Positions 51,869 to 63,957 of a stretch of 64,000 bases of DNA are shown one piece after another. Below the pieces are notes generated by a model. It saw only the letters and a list, made by a program, of their open reading frames with translations, had not been told where the DNA came from and did not search any database. Positions within the stretch are counted from its first letter, which is position 1, and each line of letters begins with the position of its first letter. A program made the translations under genes and the position numbers. Source of the stretch: Oikopleura dioica (Eukaryota; Chordata; Appendicularia; Copelata; Oikopleuridae); assembly GCA_907165135.1 (NCBI GenBank), contig OU015568.1, positions 9,742,501-9,806,500 of the forward strand, in the 5' to 3' direction.

Positions 51869-52853
51869 TCTTTTTTGAGTTTTTGAGATTTGCCGAGATC
51901 GATTGGCCAGACGAGTCAAAGAGCATTGCGCGCCAAATTCAAATCACTCCGGCGCCTACGCAACAGTGCTGCGAGGCGCTCCTCCGACTCGTGAGAACCT
52001 TGCTCTCGGAGCTCCTCCGCTGCTGGAAGACATTTGCTGGAAGCAGAAGCTTAGGAAGATTCCTGAAAAGATATTTGAGCGTCTGCCTGATGAAAGTACA
52101 ATATAAAAGTCTGATTTTAACATTGAAATAAAAATTTTAAAGGTTTTTGTTGAGTTTGAAACAACAGTAACTATTTCTGACAGTCTGTATCACAAACCGT
52201 ATTCGATAATATGGTAACGATATTGTGGTATTGAAGTGTTTCGAATTTCATGCTCGCAAGTGCGTTTTCAATATACGGAGTTTCACGCTTTTTTCGCGAA
52301 ACCGAAATTGAGGGATTGACTTAATTTATCGCTGAAAGTGACTGAGTCAGTCCCGTCCTCAACACCACTCAGGTGCATTTATCGCGCTGCATTTATCGCA
52401 CTTTCGTCGGTTAGAAGCAGCGTGAGCACGTACTTTTAGATTGTGGATTGGGTAGACCACACTTACAGTCGCTTCCTTCGCTAATTTCTCTAAAACGTCT
52501 GTCTCTTATCAATTAATCATTCGCAAGTACTGGAAAGAAGACATAGAGGAGTAGCTCTTTGAGTCCGACAGGATTTTTACACGAAATATATTTAAGAATC
52601 AAAAACTCTCGAGAGGGTACTATCTGTCCAGGTATCATAACGGGTGGGTCTTTGACTGCAGCCATACGACCTCTTTAATCTGAGAGTACGGTTGGACAGG
52701 GATCGAGAGAAACCTCAGGGCTCGTGCTGCCTTTCGTCAGTTTACGGTTTTTGATCTCGTGCGACAATAGCGATGCTAGGTTGATAACAGTCTTACTGAC
52801 CCAATCTAACAGGCGATGAGGACGAGAACCTTTTTGAGAGGAGAAAGAACCCA

Positions 52854-52926
52854 ATCGTAGCAGGATTCGAACTCACAACTCTCCCTCCGAGTAATTCGGC
52901 ACGACTAACTGCGCTACTCGTCCCCG
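52854..52926 (-). repeat. tRNA-like sequence, probably a tRNA-derived SINE head
   Basis: The minus strand has a good internal A box (TAGCGCAGTTAG) and B box (AGTTCGAATCC) about 42 bp apart, the tRNA promoter layout, and a D stem GCGC/GTGC. The anticodon stem, T stem and acceptor do not pair properly, so I do not call a functional tRNA. SINE-type origin is likely. The downstream extent is not clear. Confidence 0.6.
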
Positions 52927-53361
52927 CCGTTTTCCCTTTTTACCTTTTCTTTATTCTTATTTTCGGCTCTTACGAACGACGCATTCGAGATCAGGAACAA
53001 TACTGAATAAGCCTAATTTTCTATTTTAGCCTAGTGAGACGTGGTTAATAAACAAGATGCTAAATGATTGTCCAGAAACAACAAATTAGCCGCAAGAAAA
53101 ATAACAAAGTTCGTTGAATGAGACCGGGGAGGCAGAATCTATAATTTTCCCCGCCGCGTCCTTCTTCTTCAATGCTTTTCTATATAAAAGTATGAATGAA
53201 ATTTGGTTACTTCTAGCCACGGTTATTCCGTTAAAAGTGCATCGTTGGTCGCCACGAAGGTCGAATGTCTTGCTGGGAAGCAAACTCACAAAAACAGCAT
53301 AATCTGATCTTTACATGAGCTGCATTGGCTTCTTTGCTACTAATCCTAGCTTTTGTGAGCC

Positions 53362-53799
53362 GTGCCTAAAGTAAACAAACGTTCGCCACGTGAACCGTTC
53401 ATTTTCGTCACAACCGGGCGTCTCTTCCTCCCACCGCTCAACAATGCGACAATTGGGGCGAAGTTCAGTGCTGCGCGTTTCCGCTCCCTCGGTTTCCTGT
53501 TGTGCATTTGGCCGAGCGCCTCAGACTCGAAATCCGACCACGAAGTCATTTTCAAAGTGCTTACACCAGATCGCTTTCAATACTTATGGTTTTGTAGGTT
53601 CCTTCTCTCCAGATTAAAGACGCAGCCAGCCATTTTGAACCAGTTTTTGTTTTCGATGCCTTTAGAAATAAAAAAGACTTGTCAGACAAAAAGTCGTTGG
53701 ACAGGAGAAAACGTCGAGAAAGAGTACTTGAAAGTCAAGATATTCCAAATTATTATATTCGGAGAGTTCATTTCTGGGGCATCTAATCTGATTTGCTAA
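53362..53799. other. Ambiguous GC-rich ORF cluster
   Basis: Frames on both strands are open: plus 53362-53799 (145 codons) and minus 53346-53555 (starting MKMTSWSDFESEALGQMHNR). No family is recognisable and the openness on both strands may come from base composition. Left unassigned. Confidence 0.2.
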
Positions 53800-54124
53800 A
53801 AATAGCTGAAAGGATTCCAGAGAACAGATAGAATCGTTTAACTTTGACTAAAGAATTTGCTCCCATTGATAATTTAGCAGTTTTACCTGAAAAAGAATGG
53901 ACTGAATTCTGTGGTTTGGAGAATATCTAGTTAGAATTTGATTGAAAAAGAAAATTAATAATTTTTGATATTATCCTGATGGATGTATAAAACGTTGAGT
54001 ATTCGCCAGTTTGTCCAGTTTTTTCCATTAAATAACTGAAAGTAGTTCTTGCTGTATGTTGCTGTATTAAAAAAGGAAAGAAACATTTATGAAATAGTTT
54101 TTTATCGATCGAGTTTAGTCGGGT

Positions 54125-54578
54125 CGACGAAAATGAGCTGGTTAAGCTGCACTGGATTTCCGCAGCTCTTTTTCTGCCAACGGATATGATTGTTGGTGGC
54201 GATTTTGAGGGACCACGTGACTAGCGGTCGCAAATACTTTAAGACTTTAGTCAAGGAACTTCGACGTGCACCCTAATGCTCTATAAATCGCCCGAGATTT
54301 TCGTTTAATTTTTCAATTTACGACTGGCTGTAAAAATTCTCTGCTTGTTGAGTACTTTCGGGAGCTTCCGGACAAATATTTTTATATAAAAGCAAAGTAC
54401 TGTTTTGTCCAGTTTTTTCGATTAGAAAGTATTTGCAAGATGATGTGGACGGAAATGTGGAGCATGTGTGAGCAACAAACACGGGAAAGTTAGCGCGTGT
54501 GTTTTCTGAAAACTCTAGTACCGCGCTTTCTAATGTTGAGGGACCCCAAGGGGGCATATATTTGCATACAAAGTCCAA
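54125..54578 (-). CDS. Possible 3' exons of an unidentified gene
   Basis: One minus-strand frame at 54318-54578 contains CSTFPSTSSCKYFLIEKTGQ and NICPEAPESTQQAENFYSQ. A likely terminal exon downstream reads RPLVTWSLKIATNNHIRWQK then CGNPVQLNQLIFVDPTKLDR before a stop near 54115. The joining intron is not proven. A related segment (YFQLFNGKNWTNW) lies at about 54000. The cysteines suggest a secreted product; no family recognised. Confidence 0.3.
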
Positions 54579-56519
54579 GCCTTAATATTCCACTCGAGCA
54601 GGAGGAAACTGCAAGGTATTAGAATGACACCTAATTTGTTTAATTTACACAAGGGTTAACAATTGAGTTTATTACTCAAAATCTGCATTGCTTGGCATTT
54701 TTTCGCAAGAAAATGAAACATGGAAATCAGAATTCTTACTTACTATTCCAGAACAAGAAAATATAAAATTGTAGCTGAGGGTGCAAGAAGCAAATATTTA
54801 ATATCTCCGAGGTGCAATATCTCGGCCGGTCGGGCAGAGCAGGCATTTGGCTGCTCGAAATGAAGGTCGAATTCTCGACCCTTTTTGCTCTTTTTTCGAT
54901 TGCTGCTGATGCACAGAAGCCTCTGGCACGGTTTTAATACTCCCCGAGACTTATGATGTAAAAAGAGAGAGAGAGTTTACTGTATGAGAAAAAATTCGCG
55001 CGAATGAAAACGAAATGGATCGGAGGTGTTTGATAATTGACAAAATTCCCGCGAAAAAATCAGAATCGAAGATAAAGAGTAGCCGCAAAATTTGCAAAAT
55101 TAACGGCCAACTTCTGTAAATACAGGGGCCGGGATAGGATCCCTTTTTTTCCCGGCTGGCTAATACGTTTTGTGAATAAAGCCCGCTTTTTGCATCACTT
55201 TGGGACTGGTTTATCATTTTCGGACACGTTTGAGGCTTTTGCAAATATGCCCAAGCGCGAATGGTTGAACCTCAGTCCTATTTATTATACGCCAGCGTAC
55301 GAATTTTTTGATAACACAATATTCACGCCTAGAATCTCGAAAAAGGCGTCGGCAGGGCGCAGAGTATTTAAAAAGCAGTGCGGACACTCTTATCAATCGC
55401 GTGCATTTCGACTCGCAAGAGCCGTGACACATGTTCAAACCGTTCGAAAGATTCCCATTTCGGATGACTTTATCATATACACTGAAATCAGCAGCGAGTT
55501 CAGGAGATGGCACTTCGACGTTCTTAGGAAACATTTTTGTTGTACTGGTGACGTTTGCGAGTTTGGGTAGACATCACAGATGTCACATCCGTAATCCCTT
55601 TTTTCATGCGCCAAAGTTATTATAATGACACCCCTGTGTTGTCTAATTATAAGATAACCCTTAATTAACCTCTTATCAGGGTCTTCTAAAAGCCCAAAAT
55701 CCAAATTTCTAATATATGAATATAGAGTAATATAATATTACTAATATTGAAAAAATATACATTTTGAGATCTTTTATTTTGGAGATAATGGTCTAATACA
55801 ACTTTTTATCAGCAAAATTAAAGGATTAGTATTTTAACAGGGGTAGAAACATGTGCATGAAAATCGGTGTTACTGTTGGGAGGCTCCTTAGGATTTTTTC
55901 TTTTGATTATGAAGAGGGGAGTTAAACTGCCGATCTTTTACTTAAAAGTCGCTTGTACCAAAATAGATGGCTTATTTAGGTAGCAATTTTATCTTCTAAT
56001 TTCCTCTTAGAGCCAGAAAAAGGTCGCGCGGCCTCTTTGGCGAGTATTTCAGTCTAGGAAGGGATCAAGCGATAATATTGTATATCAAGATGCACAAGCC
56101 GGAAATCATTTGTTCAAGATAACCGGGTCGTGGCATCTTATCCACTCTCGCTCAACCTCGTTAGAACTTGAAGAAACTGGGGAAGGCTTTATATCTGAGG
56201 AGATAGATAGCGCCGCCAAAGGTAAGGAATTAACCTCCTCGATTGGAGGAAAACCCAGCGTTCGTAAGGTTTGAATTACCATAAAAGCATAAAATCCAAT
56301 TAGATTTGCTTATTAATATCAAGGGAGGGGGTCCAGAAATTTTAACGCTTACATGATATTTTGAGACATGATGACATTGTGGATGACCGGTTTTTAGGAC
56401 ACACGAAAAAGGAGCGCTAAAAGTCGCGTTGATTAAATGCCGAACTGATAGCTCGTTGAAAATCTGATCGGAGCGTCCCTTGTTTTTTAGACCACGGCAA
56501 TTACTTAGACACTTTTCAG

Positions 56520-59500
56520 GCGAATTCGGAGATGATACGAATACAACCACTCCTCAAGCAACAACGACAACAGCTTCCACAACGACGAGCACAGCATCGA
56601 CAACGACTACTCCCGCTCCAGTGTATACCTGGTACTTGACATTTACAATGTCTGGTAAGCAGTACTACTCAGCTCGACAAGCGCTATCAAAATATTTCTT
56701 AAATAAAAATTCTCGTCGAGGAGAATACTCGTGAAAGTGCGCATGGCGGTCTTTTACTCAAAACAAACTCACGTTTGTTTGGTGAAATGAGATGAATTTA
56801 GTGCACCGCAGAAGTTGTTTCTTGAGTTGGAAAACTCAAGTTTAATAAGAGAATAAACTGCTCTTTAGTCAAGTCAGCGGAGGGGAATTTTTCTCCAGAA
56901 TCTGCTCGAGTATAAAACCGATCTTTTCAATAACAGTTTTTCGAATTAATTATTGAAGAACCAACACCTGTTTTCAATCAGCTTAGCATTTGCTAGCAAC
57001 TTTTTTAACCCGCTCTACGATCTAAAAATTTTTCTTGTTTACAGAATCATCAGACGGGCTTAGCTCGAGAGTTTTCGTATTCGAGTTATCTGTAAGCTTT
57101 TTAAACAGCAACTAAATCCTTCATCTGTGACATCAACAACGGCATCTAGCCCGCTTATTAGTCTGAGTGTCCACTTGCGTCCGACGATAGTAGCTCCGTA
57201 TTTGAGTGCGCGGAAACACTTCAGTTTTGCGTCACCTTTTTAAACTTATTTTGGGCCAAAGTACCTATTGTTCTGAAAAAGGAAAATTTCAGGAAGTGGA
57301 GCAACTGTGCAGTATATTCCAGGAATCACGAAGGATCCAGCGAAACGAGGAATATTCGGCTGGGGATATGAGACGCAGGAGATTAACCCGAAAAGGCACC
57401 ACTCTCACAAAGTTCTTGGTTATTTTGGCAATGGAAGTATGGACAAGAACACGACGAATTGGTTCGTCTCGCTCTGGCGAAATCATACGTACCCTTACCA
57501 TGTCGATACTTCGGATGTGACCCTGTCACCACTTTGGTCGCGAGACGGTTCCGATTTTGACGGACGCAGTCAGCAATATTGCCAGGGGATCTAAAATGAT
57601 CATCAACGTGTTATTTTGTCGAAACTAGGTCGAAATTACCTTCATCCCTTTTCAAAGGCACTTCTCAGAAGACGCCAGGCTCTGGTCGAAAGCCATAAAT
57701 AAGGTGAGCCCGAGGAACTTGAATCCGTGACGCCTGACCCTTGCAATGCGATGATCGCATTCCTTTACACGCGTAACGAGTTATGTTGAAATCATGAACA
57801 AGTCTCTTAATAGGTCCTCGCAGCGAGCAACTTCACAGAAGAAGCGACGGTGACTACTGTGCGAAATGTCAATGTAAGAATTTTTATCATGTTTTGAGTC
57901 ACGAAAGAAAAAGTGCTTCTCAACAGTCATTCTAGGCGAAGGACAAGTACGCCCCACTACAAACGTGGAGAGTGGAGAATTTAGACCCGGACTTTGAGCC
58001 TCAATGGAAGAATTTCTCGTTTCATGATTACCAAGAAGAAATAATGCTTCGATCAGATGCCTTTGCAAAGTCTTATTCTTATCCCGTCGATCAATTTACC
58101 AATGAGTGGTTTTATACGAGTTATGACTACTGGATTCAGGTGAAACTGATTCTCTCTTATGCTTGATCTTAAGGCTAACCCTAACCCTGATTAGTCTTTG
58201 TTCGAATTCACAACGACTTCTTATGGGTATGACGTTTTGAACAACATTTGCAACACGGAACGGATCTTGCCCGATGATTGGAAATTCGGATTTGAGGGAT
58301 CAGGCGTTTAAAATTATCGTAAAAACAAGATAACTGCGAATAACATTCGCTGACGGAAGTGAGCATTGCTCATGGAACACGTGTTTCAGAAACAAGGTCG
58401 CGGCGGCATTTTTCTAAGAAACTCCTCAACGAAGACCGCCACGTTCTCGTTTCCGGAATAACGCGCTGCTGAATTTTGAGTGTTTTTCCAGAGATGTGTA
58501 TTTTGCTCCAATTGAAGTTAACGTATTAGAAATTAAACCTATCTGGGGCGGCGAGAATACCATCCAGCGCCTTTCAAAAGAAAACTGACGGCGGTTCAAG
58601 AAACTCAAATTATACAACTCACTCTGGCGCCGATCACTTTTTCTACGGGGAAAATTTCGAGTCCGAATTTGTTGAAGAGGTGAGTCTGATAAGAAGGCTC
58701 CTCGACCTTAGACCTTGCTATCGTGATCTTTTCAGACGACTGTTCGTGGCCTTCCCGCAGAGAAGTGGTCCTCTGCACTTGGAGATGGAACGCAAATCAA
58801 TCAGTACTTCATGAACGGATAATTATTCATCTTTTTATGTATTTTGAAGGAAAAATTGTTTATCCGCTTCGAAAGCCATCCGAATTTCACCACGTTCTCG
58901 AACAGATCTGTCCCTCTTCTAGTAGAATTCCAGCAAAATGGAACTTGGGAAGGCGATGAAATAGAGATCTCAACTCGCTGGGACATTTTCTATATGATTG
59001 GCAAGCGGGGGTCCACGTTTTACAACCGATTTTCTTGTTAAAAATCCTTATTACCCATGTTCATGAAAATCACACGCTTGGACCCATCAAAGATAAATTT
59101 GAGCGACACCAGATGGACTCGATTGTTGGAGAGGATCCATTTCGTTCTTCTAGGAAAGTTATTCTCCGAGCGAAGCTGCCAATTTTGAGAGCTTTGAGAA
59201 CAGTGAAGTCTTGACACCTGAAACGTGGTTTCCGGGCGCAATTATAGAGCACTGTCAACGGCTGGATAAAAAGGATAAACTTGAAAAGCTTTTTCTCGCC
59301 AAAATTCGGCGACTGCGATAAAGGCGTCACTCAAATGGAAATCAACTCGACTCCCGATTCACTAGGTAAGTCCAAGTCATCCGATTCAGTAGAGATCAAA
59401 AATCTATCAAGAACTCTTTTAGAAAAAAATGCATTTATACTTTAACCCTAAGGCCCGAGTTATGCTTCCGAGAATCGTGCTGCACTCGCATGAATTGGTT

Positions 59501-61458
59501 GATCTTGCGTTTTGCTTCTGAATTAATTGATCGCAATTAGATAACTGTATCTTTCAGCCAACAAAAATGTCGATACGAAGCTTGAAATGGTCAATGTTCA
59601 GTCGAAAAATGTCTATGCCTCGCACTTGCGATTTGATGTAAATGAAAGGATCAAAAAATCGGAGATGTGATTTTCCGCCACATGCGATTTCTCGTAAATG
59701 AAGGAAAATCGGCTATACGGAAAATCGCAACTATGCTCTTCGCGCATTTTTGATCCTTTGTTAGAACAACCTAACTAGAATGGACTATTACGACTTTGAG
59801 GAAAAAGCAAATGTCAGAGTTGTTGAGATGAAAAGTTTAGACGCGCAATTCACCATCGACATGAGTACTGGCTCATGCAAGTAAGATCAACAAACAAGTT
59901 TCCAAATGATGATTTTAAGGGTGTCAAAGCTAATTGAGAGCTTCGACTGGATCAAGAATAAGGGGCCAGAATCACCAGCAGATATTTTTGGAGTGCCGAC
60001 TGGAGCTTTCTATAATCAGGAAATGAGGACTTATCTGAAGCATATTGATTAAGACGCAGCTTTGAGCTCATTTTAAAAGCCATCCGACGTGCGACAAAAT
60101 ATTTTCTCCGATGCATGGCAAGACGTTTACGAAACTGAGCTCGACTTCGGTCCTGGGAAGGGGATAAACGCAACGTGCGTCGCAATTTACCATTATCCAG
60201 GTTGGATAATCGCCTAATCCATCGTGGTTTTATGTTAATTTAGGAGTCTGGCTCGAGCAACAAGACAATGCTGATATGTTTAATGCCGAGACTGGAATGC
60301 TCCTCAGGTATTTACGCTTCATTTTTAGAGTTTAAAAGGTTCCAACTTACAATTTTAATTAAAGCTATGAAAACCAGTGCTACGGGAACGGCTCGATACA
60401 GTTTCAGACGTCAGCAAATAACTTTGGTTCGCGGAATCGATATTTTGCGCCGGATGAATTCGATTTGACTCCTTGTTTCTCTTCTGGATCCGTTGGAGAC
60501 TCGCCTATTTATGACATCATCTTTTCCATGACAGAAAAGGGATTGAGAACAATCTGGTTTTCGAGATTCCATGAAAGGGGCGGTCCTTGCCTTGTGATTC
60601 AAAATTTTTGAAATCGGCTGTGGAATTTTTTCCTCTAAAATTTCCAGCTGCCGACCACACGGCTCGAGACTATATCTTTGATGAGGACTTCTCTTTTGAA
60701 ACTGATAAATTTGCATTGCACGAAAAAAACACTCTCGAATCTCTAGCGAAGGGCCCTTTGACGCTCTCGGAAATATGCAGCAGATTTTCGCAGATGCCGT
60801 CCTAACACAAATTCAAGGAGAGGATCGAGAATTCAGGCCTTGGCAAGTCAAGACAGCGCTTTTCTTTTGCTGATCCTCGGGAAGTCCAGACCGGTTTGGA
60901 GTTTATGTCAAGGCTGCAACACCTCGAGTGCGACTTGTTCACTGATTTCGAAATCGAGAATCCAGAAATCATCATCAAGTTCTCTTTACTGCCGCAAGTT
61001 GCGAGCTACGAGGATGGAACCTACAAGGACCTTTCGAACGATCAATTCATGGAGCGCATTTCAGAACCAATAAATGACGGATATTTCGAAGTGAGTCCGA
61101 TTTTCAAAGCGAAATCTTCCAATAAAAACTTAGGTGGAGATTTTCATGAACCAAAAGGATCTGCAATTCCTCACGATCAAGGACTCGTTGGCGATTTCTC
61201 AAGACGGCGGGTTAACATACGAGCCTGTGAGTAACAAGACTCGGGTCATCACTCGTATTCATCACGAAAAAGGTTACAAACCAGGTAAGGAGATAAGACT
61301 ACGTAGAATGTGTGTACCACTGGTATAAAAATTTAGTTGGAGTCGCGATGATGTGCCTCTTTGGCCTTTTAATCGTGCCCGGATTGATTTTTGGCGCCAC
61401 TTGGTTTCGCTTCCGACAGAGTTCAGGCACTGGATACGAGAACATGAACCACGAATGA
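56520..61458 (+). CDS. Unidentified multi-exon single-pass membrane protein
   Basis: Many small exons joined in phase. The first visible one is Thr-rich and mucin-like (TTTPQATTTTASTTTSTAST). Later ones read SGATVQYIPGITKDPAKRGI and NTTNWFVSLWRNHTYPYHVD, VEITFIPFQRHFSEDARLWS, LAASNFTEEATVTTVRNVN, AKDKYAPLQTWRVENLDPDF, DVYFAPIEVNVLEIKPIWGG, WQDVYETELDFGPGKGINAT, CYGNGSIQFQTSANN and SLAISQDGGLTYEPVSNKT. The final exon has one membrane segment (AMMCLFGLLIVPGLIFGATW) and a short tail ending YENMNHE. N-glycosylation sequons are frequent, so this is a large type I surface protein. The signal peptide exon was not found. Several introns lack GT. I do not recognise the family. Confidence 0.7.
57586..57628 (+). 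other. GG-AG intron
   Basis: The exon ends CAA TAT TGC CAG in phase 0. The 43-bp intron begins GGGATCTAAAATG and ends GTCGAAACTAG, and the next exon starts GTC GAA ATT ACC in phase 0. Reading through gives a stop two codons after the junction. No GT donor nearby keeps the frame. Confidence 0.6.
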
Positions 61459-62100
61459 ATAAAGGAACGAAGCTAGATTAAAAAAATAAACAAATAACAA
61501 ACTGACTGTGTATGCAATCTGTATATTCTGTACGAAAGAAAAGCTCCTGTATGACAACAATGTATCTAAAATAAATAAGAAATCGCGACAAAAATCGCCA
61601 CGTTTTTCTGAAAAGTAATAAAGAACTCAAACAAATGTGCGGAGAACGTGCGCAAGTACGGACTGGCCTACGTTTTTACGAAATTGAAAATATCGCTGGA
61701 ATGCGGGATCACTCAGCAGACCGAAATTACCTCAGAAATTTTTCATGCTGCTTTGAACGAGCTTTTTCAGCGGCGTTTTTTATTACTGAAAAATATTTAT
61801 CTTGCGTAAAAAAACTCACTGCGGAAAAATTGAAACGACAGTAGGTAACAGTAAAAGAGAACGAGTTCTGTTGTATTCGAAATATTCAAAATGTATGAAC
61901 AAGCAAAGTATTTTTGGTGCAATAGACTGGGGACTCTTGTCTGTTTTCTGTTTGAATTCAGAAATAAAATATATACAGATTGGATTTGAGTGTTTTTACA
62001 CCACTGCGGTTTTTTTTACTTTCGTGGAAATTTCTTTCGTATTTCTGCAAATTTAGTTTCTTGTCTGAGATGGGCATCGGGTCCTATTGCGCTTTCGTAG
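61459..62100. other. Convergent intergenic region
   Basis: About 640 bp between the 3' ends of two convergent genes; A/T-rich. AATAAA-type signals occur near 61480-61570. Nothing else recognised. Confidence 0.45.
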
Positions 62101-62467
62101 CTAGACAGTGATGGTGGACGAGCCACTGGTGTTGGAACTGCTGCTTGATTCTTCTGAGTCGCATGAAGTTTCAGAGGGGTTCTGAAAGACTACAGTCAGT
62201 TACAGTAATGAACGATGTTCGTACCTTTGATACAGTTCGACTTTGACTGCTAGTGGATGTGAAGTCTGACTGAGAGAAAATCGGCCTCGGCTCGATATTC
62301 CTCACGGCTTCCTTGGTGCATGTTTCTTCTCTGATCGGCTCCAGGTCTTCGTCTTTGGTTTCCCGGTCGGAAGAAGACGTGCGACTCTGGTCTTGAGCGC
62401 GCTGAAGTGTTCCCTGCAGTGGACGATTTTTCGCTCGCTCGATTGATTCGATGTCTTCAAAATAAAT
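62101..62467 (-). CDS. 3' exons of an unidentified Ser-rich protein
   Basis: One exon (about 62226-62467) reads ESIERAKNRPLQGTLQRAQD ... ETKDEDLEPIREETCTKEAV, with a clean acceptor (TTATTTTGAAG) and donor. The last exon reads NPSETSCDSEESSSSSNTSG and ends STITV. The terminal I-T-V could be a hydrophobic-type (class II) PDZ ligand. The 5' end lies to the right, and it may belong to the same gene as the partial exon at 63739-63957. Family not recognised. Confidence 0.5.
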
Positions 62468-63738
62468 CAACTCAGTAGTAAATCACCAATTAGATGCATA
62501 AGATCACAACAAAGCGAAAATTAAGTTAATTTGAAATAATTTAATTTGACCCTAATTGAAATTGATAATTGAGTTTCAATCGTTCCGTTTATGCGTAACG
62601 TTTTTACACGTCGTTTTTACAAGATGTTTACTGCTCTGATGAAGAGACGTAAACACTCGCAAGCGGTTATAAAACACGACAACGAACAATAAACAATTTT
62701 TTTTTTTGAAAATTAAATTAATTTTTTTAGAAAAAGAAAGATCTAGTCTTTGGCGATTGAGTATTACTCAACTTAAAGTTATTTATTCAAAAACGTGCTT
62801 GAGGTTGAAATTTTTGAACAAGCTTCCATACACGACAACTTGCTCAAGAATCGATTCAAGTCAAGACTAGACCCTCGAGTATTTTGCTTTCAAATCTGAA
62901 AGTTATATATTTCTGTGTGTAGCAATTTTAGAAGGCAAGACAGGGGCATGTTTACACGCACGGCTGGACTGCCGCTTAACCAAAATGGCTCATAAATTGA
63001 GCCCTTGCGCAACTTCCAGGTAAGCGCAGATTAAATTATATGATATAATTTATATCCCTTTTCTAATACTGTGTTCAATTTGAGCAAAACCACTTTTTCT
63101 AATAAATTTCGAGAAAAAGGGAAATTCTATGTTCGATCTGGCCACTCAAATTTTTAGCATCCACGATCCGCGCTTATGAATAATTCATCAATATTCATTA
63201 TGGCGGTCTTCAAGATGATAATTTCTTGGTTAAAAAATGCGGAAGACTAGATCTTTTACGTTCTATAATCGATAATCGGGAAAATGTCGCCTTGCAGTTT
63301 TCTTTTCTTTTTTTAGAATCAATTGTTTTACCAGCATCGTATTGTCCAATGGAAGATCCGACGGCCGAGTCTTGTCCCTTGTTTCGCACGACTGATGCAA
63401 GGCGTTTGAACATCGGCTTTGAGAGGATAGAATTTCACCTTCAAAATTCGCTCATTCGATTCAAGCCTAAGACTACTTTGAGACTGAACTTAGGCTTTTA
63501 AAATCTGCCTCTTTTCAGCCTCTTTTCATTTCGAAAGATTAATTATTTTCGCAAGATTCAATATTATTTAATATTTTTTTATCTTATGTTACATAAGTTA
63601 TGTATCAATGTTGGAAGAAACTATTTTCGTGTTCATTTTAATCTTCTGATTTAATGCCGCGTAGACATTATTTTTTTATCTAATTCTGGAGCTCCATCAA
63701 ATGATGACCAGCTTCAGCGCTTCAATCAATCATTTCAA
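62468..63738. other. Interval without a supportable gene
   Basis: 1.27 kb, A/T-rich. A plus frame (63226-63501) and a minus frame (63210-63413) are open but have no recognisable similarity. If the exons on both sides belong to one gene, this is one large intron. Confidence 0.4.
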
Positions 63739-63957
63739 TCAATCAAACAAAAAAAAAACATATTCATCCGTTTTCTTTCGACGGGAGTTCTGCGTGGACG
63801 CTGAAGAGCCAGATTCCGTCCTCTTTGGTTTTTCGCGAACTGGCGGTTTGGAGATAGGCTTGTTGCTTGTTTCCGCCCCTTTTTGGTGGTTGGACGGTGA
63901 CGGGAAATTCACTTCAGTTCCGATGCCAGAGGTTTCTTTCTCCGACTCTGGGATCTG
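63739..63957 (-). CDS. Partial exon of an unidentified gene at the right edge
   Basis: A strong acceptor (TTTCTCATTTTTCAG) opens an exon reading IPESEKETSGIGTEVNFPSP then NHQKGAETSKPISKPPVREK and TESGSSASTQNSRRKKTDEY. It runs to a stop at 63739, or is spliced just before it at TAT|GTTTTT. Low-complexity, basic, likely disordered. The rest of the gene lies beyond the window. Confidence 0.5.
   Translation of the reverse strand, partial: QIPESEKETSGIGTEVNFPSPSNHQKGAETSNKPISKPPVREKPKRTESGSSASTQNSRRKKTDEYVFFLFD

Larger units (their letters stand above)
51869..56518. other. Gene-poor 4.6-kb interval
   Basis: Apart from a tRNA-like element (52854-52926) and the uncertain ORFs listed separately, I find no assignable gene. 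Two near-identical segments (GTTTGTCCAGTTTTTTCC at about 54010 and TTTTGTCCAGTTTTTTCG at about 54405) lie 400 bp apart. The region contrasts with the dense gene blocks on its left. Confidence 0.5.

Noticed and set aside
52854-52926. Functional tRNA gene
   Set aside because: Anticodon, T and acceptor stems do not pair adequately; kept as a tRNA-derived repeat.
55172-55570. 132-codon plus ORF and an opposing 106-codon minus ORF
   Set aside because: Both strands are open over the same bases, with no family and no splice context; not supportable.
58170-58190. CTAACCCTAACCCT, telomere-like
   Set aside because: Only two units in an intron; chance occurrence is likely.
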